From Anaeramoeba flamelloides (taxonomy: Eukaryota > Metamonada > Anaeramoebidae): a stretch of 64,000 nucleotides of DNA. The notes under the pieces were generated by a model. It was not told where the DNA came from. It did not search any database and worked only from the letters and a program-made list of their open reading frames with translations. Position 1 is the first letter of the stretch, and each line of letters begins with the position of its first letter. Both the position numbers and the translations under genes were made by a program. Of the stretch, positions 47,993 to 59,800 are shown one piece after another. Where the stretch lies: positions 2,232,001 to 2,296,000 of the forward strand of contig JANTQA010000060.1 in the NCBI GenBank assembly GCA_027625915.1. The letters run 5' to 3'.

Positions 47993-50826
47993 TTAAAATT
48001 GATCAATATCATCTTCGTCCTCATCTTCATCATCAGAAAATTTTATTAATCTAAATTGACTTCTTTCCATGAACTTACCATCTTCTTTTTTACCAGTTAA
48101 TTCAAAATCTGTTTTTAATAACTCTTCAGGTTCACTTGTATCTGATTTGTTCAATAATTTTAATTCTATATCACTTTTCTTCTTTAATTCATCATTAATA
48201 TCTAAATCATCATGGCTTTTATGTTCTTCAATTTCGGAGTCGCTACTTTCAGTCAAACATTCTTTGGATTTAACCTTCTTTAGCCATTTAATTTTGTCTT
48301 TTGGTGTACCAAAAACAAAAATTTGGTCATTTGGATATATTCTTGTATCTGGATGAGGGTTTGTAAGTAAATAAGAATTATTTATCTTTAATTGCATAAT
48401 TTCGCTGGAATTTCTATAAATGGCAACTGGAAGTAACTGTACTTTAGGTTTGATAAATTTGTTGAATAATTGTGAAAATGTAATTGTCTTGATCTTCTTC
48501 TGATCGTTATTATTATGTTTTTTTTTGGTATTTTCATTTTTATGACCTTTGATTATTGATTCAATACCGAAATAATTATCCGGTATTTTGATCACAAATA
48601 ATATTGGTTCATCATTGTTTGTTGCAGAATTCTGAGTGGAACCGAAAATCAATTTAATGACAACATTAAGAACATCTAAAGAAGTTAAGGCTAAAGAAAA
48701 AATTGTATCGATTATCGAAGGCATGAAAACAGAGCTTGAAATGAAGTTTGGATTTAATTGGTAAGAAAATTCATTTACATCTAATTGCCTTTTTTTTTTA
48801 AAATAATTTTGTGGTGAAATAGATTCAGGCTTTAAAAATTTTAAATTTTGTTCATGGATGATTTCACAAATTAAAAATGATTCAAATTGAATTGATTGAA
48901 TTGACCTTACTTTAAAAATAATTTCAGAATCTACATAAAAATCACCCATATCTTTGTCGTTACTTAATTTTTTGACTTTTTCTGGTGAATTTAAGAAAAT
49001 GATTTGTTTAGCGGAATATATATTAATTTTTTTTAAATCATCAGCATTTTCTAATTTACCAAAATAAACAAATAAATTTGGGAAATGGTTGATTTCATTC
49101 CATTCTTCTTTGGTGATTGTTTTTGTTAAAATTAAAATTTGTGTTTTATTTCCAAATTCTTTGCATCTTAGTGTACTGATCAAATTAAATAATGATGAAT
49201 TATTACAGCCAGAAATAATAATATGATTTTTCAATTGTTTTAAGTTATGAAATTTTAATATAGTTTCTAGTGCTGGTTTATTACCAGTAATGTTATAATA
49301 TTGTTCTTTAGAAAGCAATTGAATTGTTGTTTGGACTCTTTGAAATTTATTATTTTTGTTTTTTACGTTCAATGTTTTAAATTTGGTTTTTTGATTCTTT
49401 TTTTGATCTGATTTTTTTTTTTTCTTTTTTTCTTCAGTGTTCGAATTTGAATCAGAACCAGATCCAGATCCAGATCCAGAATTGGAACCAGAATCGGAAC
49501 TAGAATCGGAACCTGAATCGGAATCTGGATGAGAATTTGATATTTTATCTTTATCATAAGCTTTGTCTCGGAAATTAATTGACGTTACATAGTGTAAATT
49601 TAGTTCGTCATCATATTTTTTAAATTCCTTTACGATAATTAATGGTGACTTTGCAATCACAATTAATCTAGTGTTTTCACTTAATGCTTGCACCTTTGGA
49701 TTGAATTTAATAATAAAAGGATTATTGGTATCCTTTGAGTTTACATCATCAAACCTTGCATCTGGTTTGTTTACAGTACCGAGAACTAAAATATGAGAAG
49801 AAGTTTCATTGTATATCAATTTTACAACTTGATCAAAAGATTTACCTTTTAATCCATGAGGTATTAAAACACAATAAAGATTTTGGATTGCTCCATATAA
49901 ATATTGGGATTTCCATTGTGGATCATTTTTTTGAATTTGGAAGGTTGTAGGAGATATTAAATTTGATAGAAAAGTCGAAAATCCTGGGATACAAGAATTT
50001 CGGCCAATTAAAAATAATTTCAATTGGTTAATTTCCAAAGGAAAGCTTACGCCAAAATTTTCTGATTGTACAATTGTCTGTTGGGATAATGCTTGTAGGA
50101 AAACTGGCACTTTAGAATTTTGATCTAATACCGATAATAGCCTCATAATATTTTTTAAATCTGTTTCGCTTTGATTGGAACTATATTGATCTGCTAAAAT
50201 AAATACACCTGAGCATGTAGTTATGGAAACTCTTTTTAAATCTCCAATGTCAATGCTATTTCCTAACACCCATTTGACTTTTGATTTATACATTGGGTGT
50301 TGTAAAAATTCTGTTAATTCCTTATTTGGCTCATTTCTATCCAAAATTAAAATAGTATATTCAGAAATGGCCCGAGAATAAAAGGAATCGCAAAAAGTCA
50401 AAACTGTGGAATATCCAATATTGCCACATAGTATTATATGCCGACTTTCCTTCGTTGAAGTATACGATGATAACATTAATGAAGTGGATAGCAGCCCAGA
50501 TAATTTCCCAAGCTCAATTGGTATAATAACAATCGTTCCTAGAATGACTATGATCATCAAATATTTGCCTTGGGTCGAATATGCCCATTCATCACCATAG
50601 CCTACACTTGTAGTTGTAACGACCATATACCAAATGGCATCATTTGGGGTGACCCAATTCTCGGAAATTTCATACCCATATGTATTTTCCACATATCTGA
50701 AAAATACTGAACATATTAATATGATGTTTAAAATTGTAAAAAAGATTTGTAAAACCTGCTTATAAAGTTCTATAGGTTTTCATTGAATATATTTAAATTG
50801 GTAAAGGCGTTATAACGCGTAGAGAA

Positions 50827-50865
<39 letters not shown>

Positions 50866-53800
50866 ATAGCGGTTTGTTTGTTGTTTTTTTTGTAAAAATT
50901 TTATTAAAAAATTAGAAGTTAAGAAATTTTTAAATATAAGAAAAAATAATTGAATGATTTTACTATTATTTATATATATTAATAAATGAAATAGTTTTAA
51001 AGTTCTAAAAATCATGCAAATTCTAATTGATGCTAGTTCGTCAGTATAATCTTCTTGGAAATATATATATCTAAAAAATATGGGAAATGGTATAATAAAA
51101 TAATTTAATCAAGAGAAATTAAATAGATAATAAGATTAAAATATTGCAAAATGGAATAAATATATTTATTTCATGACAAGATTTTTTGTATACAATAATC
51201 TTAAAGCACTCCCCTGTGTATAATAATTGAAAGAGATCTATTAAATAATTTTTTTATTCTTTTTACACAAACTTTTTTATTTTTGTTTTTTTATTGAGTC
51301 AAGCGAACAAGAAAAATTTTAGACCTCAAAACAAAAAGAATTTACCCACTGGATATAGCTGTTGAAATGATTTTTGGGTGTGTTAAAATAGACATGAATT
51401 TTTCAAGTAATTTAGGGTTGGCACAATATTTGTTTGGCAATGAAAAAAAAGAGTTGAACACAAAACAAGAAAAATGAAAAACAAGAAACTCAACAAAATA
51501 AAATAACGAAAAAAAAAAAAATAATTAATAGAAGAAAAAGAAAAGCTGTGAAAGTTTCCACTCAACGTTTACTTAATGTACAAAAAAAAAAATAACAATA
51601 AGAGGTAATCTTTTTTTTTATATACAAATTCTTTTTCTTTATTCCTTTTAAAAAAATTTTATGGTTTGATCTAACTTTTGTCAGATTTTGAAAACTAAAA
51701 TTCAACATAATTGTACATCTTCTTGATCATTTTACTCACATTCTGTTTTTATTTTTCTACTCTATATTACTTTAACTAAGGTAAAAATGTTAAATTAATT
51801 TGTAAATAATTCATTTGACAAAAAATTGTTTTTAACAAATGGGTTTCTGTCAATTGTATACCTTTACGACTACTTTAATAAAAAAAATCATGATGAAAAT
51901 ATTTTTTTTTAAATAATAGTTTATCATTTTTTTAAAAAATAAATTAAAGAAAATTATAGAAACGATTTTTTAATAAACAAAAAATATTAAAACAAAATAA
52001 AATAAATTTTTGGTTAATAGGATTCTTATTATGATAGTTTTTTGACTGTATTTTTAAGACAAAAATTGATATTAAAATTTAGAACAAAATCAATTTTTAC
52101 AAACTTATTTCAAAAATTATTAAGTTTTTCTTACTTTAAAAAAATTTGTAACCCATTCCAAAAATTTGGACACCCAAAAACAAAAAAATTCAAAAAAAAT
52201 TACAATTTATTGTATTTTTCCAAACCTAAAATTAAACCACATTTAAGTTACCCAATATTAATGTTTTTATAAGTAATAATTTTTATCCAAATAAAAGAAA
52301 AAAATATAAAATAAAAAAATAAAAATTGGTGTTTTCAAAATGATGAAACGAGCGGAACAAAAAATTATATTGGATTTATTAGTTAAGGATTAGATGAAAC
52401 TTCATCTAATCTGTTATAGAGAGAATTTTGAAGTAACTAAATTTGAGGCTTCTAATTCAAAGAGTATCTAAAATAGATACAGTCATCAGAAGTATTTGAA
52501 TCTTAATTTATTTTTCTAAAAAAAAAGTATTGTATTTTTCTAAACATAAGATATAAAACCACTTTCAGATTACCTTGTTGTAATGATTTTATAAGTAATC
52601 ATTTTTATCCAAATAAAAGAGAAATAATATCAAATGAAAAAAATAAAAATCTATAAGTCCAAAATGATAAAATGAAGGAATAAAAATTGTATTGGTAAAT
52701 TTGTTGAAATTTCACCAACAATTGTTGATCCAATCAAATAATAAAAATACTATCATAAACAAATTGTATGATATTTTTCAATTTAACAAACTCAACACTA
52801 AACTTTCTATCAACCATCGAAAAAATTTCCCAGATCTAAAGGAAACAGATTGCGTAACTGAAAAAAAGAAAATGAAATGAAAACAAAAAAGACAAAAAAT
52901 GAAATAGTTTGTCAAATCAAAATTATTCCTCGATTGAATTTAAATTGTGGTATTTTTATTCTTTTTACTGTTTAGAACTGTGTCCAAATTTTTGGAATTT
53001 ATTTTATTTCATTTTTTTTTTAAAGTTTAGAAAACGAGATGGAGAAAATTAAAACACTATAATAATTTTTTTTTTATTTTGTTATTAAAGAGTAATCCAA
53101 GATATGAACTTAAAAAATTGAAATTAATTATTTTTTTTTTCAATGTTTGTACCATATTTAGTATTCAATATTAAGAAACTTAATTTTGAAGTTAAGCAAG
53201 TGTCTGTCATTTTATTTAATAAAGATTTCTTTGAAAAAAAGGTTTTAATTTGAAACAATTTATTAACAAAAGGTCAGATTTTAATATTTATCAAAAACAC
53301 TTTATTTTAACAAAAAAAAAGTGTGCAATCAAAGTTTTCAAATTAACCCATAAAATATTTCACAAAATTCAATAGAATTTTTTTCAGTGCTTTATTAAAA
53401 ACTTTTTTGGTCACACTTTTTTTAAAACGACTTTACATAAATACTTTTTTCAAACAAAAAAAGGTAAAAAATTAAAAAAGATGTTCGTTTTTTATTTCAT
53501 TCAAAAAAAAAAGAATTTTTCTTTCTTATACTTTTACTTTTGCTTTATGAACAGAAAAAAAAAAGACAAATAATTCCATTATAACATTAAACAAACAATT
53601 TTGTATGAAAATCTTGCTTTTATTTTCTCATAAAGGGAAATAGTTAATTTCAAAATGAAAAATGTTAAATTCCAAAAAAGATAAAATAATGTTTTGTTCA
53701 ATCTCCATTTTTTTTAAATCTGATAATTCATTTTTCAAAACAATTTGTTACAAAGAATAATCGAAAATCAACTAATTTGGTAAAGTTTCTTTGCACTTAA

Positions 53801-55657
53801 AAAACTAAAAGTCTTTAATAATAGCTGAACAAACAAAAACTTTTATTTTCCAACTAATAAATGAAAATTTTTTGTTTTCATTTCATAATTATTTTACAAA
53901 TTAAAAGTTGAAAAAATTACAAGGTTTTAACCAAATTAATCAGAAATGATATTTTTGAGATTTAATTAAGCTTCCTTGTTGGAACTTTTGAGATAAAATT
54001 TTCATTTTTTGATTTAGAATTTTGTAGTGGTAAAAAGTTCAAGGGGAATAATTGAAAAACGGGAAATGAATCAAAAAATTTGAAACATTTTTTTGAATTT
54101 ATAGTTCGGGAAAAAAATCAAAACAGGGAAAAAAATTTTAAACGCGGTTTTTAATTGATAAATCTTAAAAGAAACTGAAAACCTAAAGTAAAATCTATTA
54201 CTAGAAGAAATAAATTAACTCCAAAGAATAATTCATTATATTATTTTCAATCAAATCAGCAAAAACAATTTAAATCTCTTTTTATTATCTAAATCTGATA
54301 GAGTAGTTTTGGAGATCTCATAATTAGTAAATTTTTTCAACAAATTTTTAATAAATCGATCAATTAAAGAAAAACCATTGGCCAAAAAGATAGTATTAAA
54401 AAAACTGTTATTGTGTTGAATCCTCCATTTTGTTTTGATCCATTTATTTTTTTATTTCTTCAATTGATCTTCAATTTTCATCTTTGGGTTCTATTAATGT
54501 TCCAAATTGAAAATTGTTGAACTTTTTTCCTTGTTTTACTTTTTTTCTCCAAATGGTTTTCTTTTTTTTTTATTCAGTTCACAATATTTATCTAAAAGTG
54601 AGACAATATTGAAAGCCATGTGCTGTGAATTGCAAAATAAAAAGATCAAAATTCTCTGACAGATTTGAAAAAAAAACATAGCAATCAAGAATGAAAATAA
54701 AACATCAAATTCCCCAATTCTAACAGGAGAACCGTAATGTAACTGATTTTCAGAATTAAGCCGTTTAAATTTAGAATCTGATCTCTTTTAAACCTTTTTT
54801 TGGAAGGATGAATGGAAATTTTGTTCGATTTATTCTTAAATATATCGTATCACTAAAAATACAAATTTTGAGCATTACTTGACCCTTTTTGAATATGTAG
54901 ATGGTGTGACCAAAAAATTAAAATGAAAAAGGATCTTAGAGTTTTTTCTGATAAGAAAAAAAAAAAAAAAAAAAAGTTTGGAACCAAAAGTTTAATGAGT
55001 AACTAAAAATGATTAAAAGGTCGCCTCGAACAGTTTTGTGTGTTACTTTTTAAAAAATTGTAGTACTAACTTTTTTAAAACAGAAGTATTACAAGGTGTA
55101 CTTGTGATCCGAATAAGTATTTGGGGGAAAAAATATCAAAAAGAAAAAAAGTTTTTCGAAAACAAAAAGCTTTTCATTTATTAAAAAAAAAAAAACAAGA
55201 GACAAAAAGAAAATTGGACTTACGTCAATATTGAAGGCATAAATGTTGCAAAATCGATAATTGCATATAAAGAAATATAGTAATTCAGCTTCTTGTTTGC
55301 TACCATAAATTTGAGGAGATACTCCAAGAAAAAGAAAATTGAAGCAATAAGCTGAAATCTTAAAGAATAAACATTTACCCCTTCTTGGATTTCATAAAAA
55401 AAGACTGCTAAAAAGCTCACAGTAAACAAATTTTGAATAAGTTCCCAAATTGCCCCAAAGACAGAGGTGATCATTAATTGTTGTGTGAGTGACTTTTGAA
55501 ATTTTTTATACCATTTTGGTTGTTTAATAATCTTATCGCTGTTTGAATAAAACTTATAAATCAAACGAACAATCAGTGTGGGAACACCTACAATCAAGAG
55601 ACCAACACCAAAAAAAGTAAAAAATGTGATCCATGCTCCAATAGTTTTGTCAACCAT
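47993..55657 (-). CDS. Slo/BK-type potassium channel alpha subunit, three exons
   Basis: This is a tetrameric plasma- or organelle-membrane K+ channel with two cytosolic RCK domains. Exons are 55224-55657, 50964-51070 and 47993-50769; all junctions are GT-AG and in phase, giving 1,105 residues. Exon 1 has an extra N-terminal segment like S0 (ITFFTFFGVGLLIVGVPTL), then S1, S2 (FQLIASIFFFLEYLLKFMVA) and S3 (YAIIDFATFMPS). Exon 2 is the S4 sensor (ASIRICMIFRTLKLFHLL), with Arg, Arg and Lys retained. Exon 3 has S5, the filter TTTSVGYGDE, S6, RCK1 (SRHIILCGNIGY) and RCK2 (NHIIISGCNNSSLF). The RCK linker is a Ser/Gly/Asp run followed by Lys. Where animal BK has the Asp-rich calcium bowl after VQFL, this protein has LKFLKPESISPQNYF, with no acidic cluster. 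The acidic C-terminus ends EDEDEDDIDQF. The Slo family is clear; whether it is gated by Ca2+, Na+, pH or voltage is not. Confidence 0.93.
50830..50863. repeat. (TA)n microsatellite in K+ channel intron 2
   Basis: A run of about 17 TA units lies in the short second intron (50770-50963), about 60 bp from the acceptor of the last exon. Confidence 0.9.
52146..53005. mobile_element. DNA element, family 3 copy 2, with internal tandem duplication
   Basis: The ends CCCATTCCAAAAATTTGGAC (about 52152) and GTCCAAATTTTTGGAATTTA (about 52982) are inverted copies. The left half contains two direct copies of a segment of about 320 bp: TTGTATTTTTCCAAAC near 52210 and TTGTATTTTTCTAAAC near 52530, each followed by ATTTTTATCCAAATAAAAGA. 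Removing one copy gives about the 540 bp of the relative at 8676-9220. One segment reads MMKRAEQKIILDLLVK before a stop, which could be the start of a transposase helix-turn-helix; this is weak. A solo left end is at about 63590. Confidence 0.68.
54104..54557. mobile_element. DNA element, family 1 copy 2
   Basis: The left end (GGGAAAAAAATCAAAACAGG, 54108) and the right end (TTTTACTTTTTTTCTCCAAA, about 54534) are decayed forms of the family 1 inverted repeat. TA lies before the left end. The interior aligns with 2701-3118, for example TATTATTTTCAATCAA and AAAAACTGTTATTGT. No coding capacity. Confidence 0.75.
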
Positions 55658-56806
55658 CGTTTTGTCTTCTTATTTTTTTGATTTGTCTTCCCAATTGAAA
55701 AAAGGATCTAGCAGGGAAAGTGTTTAAAAAAAAAAATAAAAAAATGTTCAGATCTATTTTGTTATTTAAGAATTATTTGATTGAGATTATTTGGAGGAGG
55801 TGATTGAAAATTATATACCCCTTCCAACAAGATATAGTTGAACACAAATAACAATTGATTTTTACATTTTTCTTACGTTAATACAACATACAGTCTATTT
55901 TACACATAAATTCATTTATTAGAAATTTAACAATTTATACAATACCTTTATCTTTTAAAATTAGTAAAAATTTTGAGCTATATAATGATGATGAAAATTA
56001 ATAAATTTTTTGGTTTGTTTTAGTGTTTCCAAATACAAAATTAAGCAAAATATTCTAATCTTCTTTGACATTTACTTTTTCTTACCCAAATACAGTTATT
56101 AAAAAAATAGATTGTAATTTATGATAGAGATTTTTTTGATTGTAACTTTTTTTATGAAATATTAGGTGAATTAAAATCAAAAGACATATTTTAGTAATTG
56201 AATAAACAGTCATTTTTGAAGAATAAATTGGCAAAAATTTTTACTTCATTTTTCTCTATGACAAAGAATAAATTTCACAGAAATATACTGAAATTTATAT
56301 CTATGTTTATTTGTTTTATGCAAAACTTAGGAATACCTTTCAGTGAAAGAAAATCCTGAATGTGAGATTATGAAGAATTGTAAAATAAGAACGAGACAAA
56401 AATATATCCCCTTAGATTTGAAAAAAAATAATAATCTTGAAGTACTTCTTGTTTAAATTTCGATACAAAGAGAATGTCTCCAAAAAGTTTGACTGAAATA
56501 TTTTCAAAATATTTACAAATAATTTTGAGAGTAACTCTGATTGTGGATTTATTAAAAGAAAAATAGTTTTCAGGTTTTGAAAATAACTCGAATACTTAAT
56601 CCAAAATCCTAATAAATCTTTATATATTTTCTGTTAATGAGTATGTGGTTCATTTGAGAGAAAAAAGAAGTGTTGTTTGATAATCTTCTGAGTAAGTAAT
56701 TTTCAAAATGAAAGCAGAAGTTAAAATACAAAATAATTTTTTTTTACTTGAAAAATTATTTCACTTTTCATTTTTTGTATTGTGTTTTTTTTTTTGTCTT
56801 TTTTAA
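55658..56806. other. Divergent intergenic region between K+ channel and Arf-GEF genes
   Basis: 1.15 kb separate two divergently transcribed starts, so both promoters should be here. I see only A+T-rich sequence without recognisable motifs or repeats. A T-rich tract (56776-56803) sits just before the Arf-GEF ATG. Confidence 0.45.
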
Positions 56807-59800
56807 ATGAGCCAAGAAATAAAAACAAAAGATTTGTTTGAAAGCCAAGAATTTCAAGGGCTACTTTCCTTTCTTGAAGAAACACCAACAATGAATACAG
56901 TTACTTCACAACAAGAATTTTTATCATCAAATAATAAGGAGAATAAACCTAACGAACAAGTCAGGCAAAGCAGAAACGAAACACAAGTAAGTAATTTCCT
57001 TCTTGATATTCTTGGGGGAGGAGATGAAGAAGGAAAAATAGGTGACAATGGGAATGATTTAGACCTGAATCAAGATTATCAATACCAAGAAACAAATTTA
57101 GATCAAAATGAAAAAGAAATCGAAAATTATTTGACCAATGATAACAACAGCAACAACAAAAATCTTGACCAAAATTTTCAAATCAACACAAATTTTAATG
57201 AAAAAGAAGACAGAAAAAAAGAAATTCAAGGAAACGAATCACACATTAGTAATTTCCTTCTTGACATCCTTGGCGGAGGAGGAGGAGACCAAAATGAACA
57301 GGACAATTATTTAAATCAAGATTACCAATATCAAGAAAATAATTGGGATAAAGAAGAAGAAGAAGAAGAAATCAAAAATTTAATGGATCAAAACCCAAAT
57401 ATTGAAACTCAAAACCAAAATCTTAATTTAAACGAAAACAACCAAACCAATAATCAATATCAAAATTCTTTGAAACAAGATGAAAACTTAAATAATAATA
57501 AACATGAAAATAAAAATGAAAATGTAACAAATCAAAGTCAAGGAAATGAACCACAAGTAAGTAATTTCCTACTTGACATTCTTGGGGGAGGTGATGGAGA
57601 TGGACAAGATAATTATTTAAATCAAGATTACCAAGATCAAGAAAATAATCTAGAACAAGACCATAATTTAGAACAAGATCAAGAACAATTAGAAAAAGAA
57701 CAGGAAGTAAAAGAAGAAAAACAAATAAAAAATAAATTGGAACAAAATTTTCAAAATGATTATCTCAAAAATGAAAATGAAACCAATGAAAGCCACGAAA
57801 ATGAACCTCAAGTAAGTAATTTCCTTCTTGATATTCTTGGAGGAGGTGGTGAAACAGAAGAAGATGTACAAGATAATTATCAATACCAAGAAGACAATTT
57901 AGAACAAGAACAAGAACAAAAGAATGAAGACAATTATTTGGATCAAAATGAAAATAATATACCTAAAAATGAAAATGAAAATGAAAATAAAAATGAAAAC
58001 AAAAATAATGAAAATGAACCACGAGTAAGTAATTTTCTTCTTGACATTCTTGGGGGAGAAGACGAAAAAATCGATGACAATGAAGTAGAAGAAGATGGAA
58101 ATGATTTAGACCTGAATCAAGATTACCAATACCAAGAAACAAATTTAGATCAAAATGAAAAAGAAATCGAAAATTATTTGACCAATGATAACAACAGCAA
58201 CAACAAAAATCTTGACCAAAATTTTCAAATCAACACAAATTTTAATGAAAATGAAGACAGAAAAAAAGAAATTCAAGGAAACGAATCACACATTAGTAAT
58301 TTCCTTCTTGATATCCTTGGAGGAGGAGGAGACCAAAATGAACAGGACAATTATTTAAATCAAGATTACCAATATCAAGAAAATAATTGGGATAAAGAAG
58401 AAGAAGAAGAAGAAGAAATCAAAAATTTAATGGATCAAAACCCAAATATTGAAACTCAAAACCAAAATCTTAATTTAAACGAAAACAACCAGACCAATAA
58501 TCAATATCAAAATTCTTTGAAACAAAATGAAAACTTAAATAATAATAAACATGAAAATGAGAATGAAAAATACCTAAATCAAGATTACCACTATCAAGAA
58601 AAGAATGGATATCAAGAAGATAATTTAGAACAAGATCAAGAACAGCAAGAAGAAAAAGACAATAATTTGGATCAAAATGTAAATAATATAAATGAAAATA
58701 ATTTGAATCAAAATGAGAATGAAAATGAAAATGTAACAAATCAAAGTCAAGGAAATGAACCACAAGTAAGTAATTTCCTTCTTGACATTCTTGGGGGAGG
58801 TGATGGAGATGGACCAGATAATTATTTAAATCAAGATTACCAAGATCAAAAAAAGAATGAATATCAAGCAGATAATTTAGAACAAGATCAAGAACAATTA
58901 GAAAAAGAAAATTATTTGGATCAAAATGAAAATAATATAAATGAAAATGAAAATGAAAATTTAAATGAAACCAATGAAAATGAACCACAAGTAAGCAACT
59001 TTCTTCTTGGTATTCTTGGAGGAGGTGATGGAGATGAAGTAGAAGAAGATGGGAATGAAAATGAAAATGAAAATTACCTAAATCAAGATTACCAATATCA
59101 AGAAAAGAATCAATACCAAGAAGACAATTTAGAACAAGAACAAGAACAAAAGAATGAAGACAATTATTTTGATCAAAATGAAAATAATATACCTAAAAAT
59201 GAAAATGAAAATGAAAATAAAAATGAAAACAAAAATAATGAAAATGAACCACGAGTAAGTAGTTTTCTTCTTGATATTCTTGGAGGGGGCGAAGGAGAAG
59301 AAAAAATAGAAGAAAATGAAAATGAAAATTATGTGAATCAAGATTATCAATATCAAAAAGATAATCAAGATCAAGAAGATATGTTAGAACAAGAAGAACA
59401 GCAACAAGAAAAAGAAAATTATTTAGATCTAAACCAAAATAATCAAAATGAAAATAATTTGGATCAAAATCAAATTAATATAAATGAAAATGGAAATGAA
59501 AATGAAAATGGAAATGACGATAAACCACAAGTAAGTAATTTCCTTCTTGATATTCTTGGAGGTGGTGGAACAGAAGAAGATGTACAAGATAATTATCAAT
59601 ACCAAGAAGACAATTTAGAACAAGAACAAGAACAAAAAAATGAAGACAATTATTTGGATCAAAATGAAAATAATATACCAAAAAATGAAAATGAAAATGA
59701 AAACAAAAATAATGAAAATGAACCACGAGTAAGTAATTTTCTGCTTGACATTCTTGGGGGGGGAGAAGAAGATGGGAAAACCGAAGAAAATGAAAATGAA

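Larger units (their letters stand above)
51071..55223 (-). other. Intron 1 of the K+ channel gene, 4.2 kb, repeat-filled
   Basis: The intron separates S3 from S4 (donor GTAAGT, acceptor TTTTTTAG on the minus strand). It contains the family 3 element at 52146-53005, the family 1 copy at 54104-54557 and weak arms of the AGTGAGTGAAAC repeat at about 53395 and 55020-55080. Open frames in it (52042-52272, 52692-52880) lie within the family 3 element. Confidence 0.85.

Noticed and set aside
52042-52272. 76-codon open frame rich in Lys/Phe
   Set aside because: It overlaps the left end of the family 3 repeat; composition is what A+T-rich DNA gives by chance.
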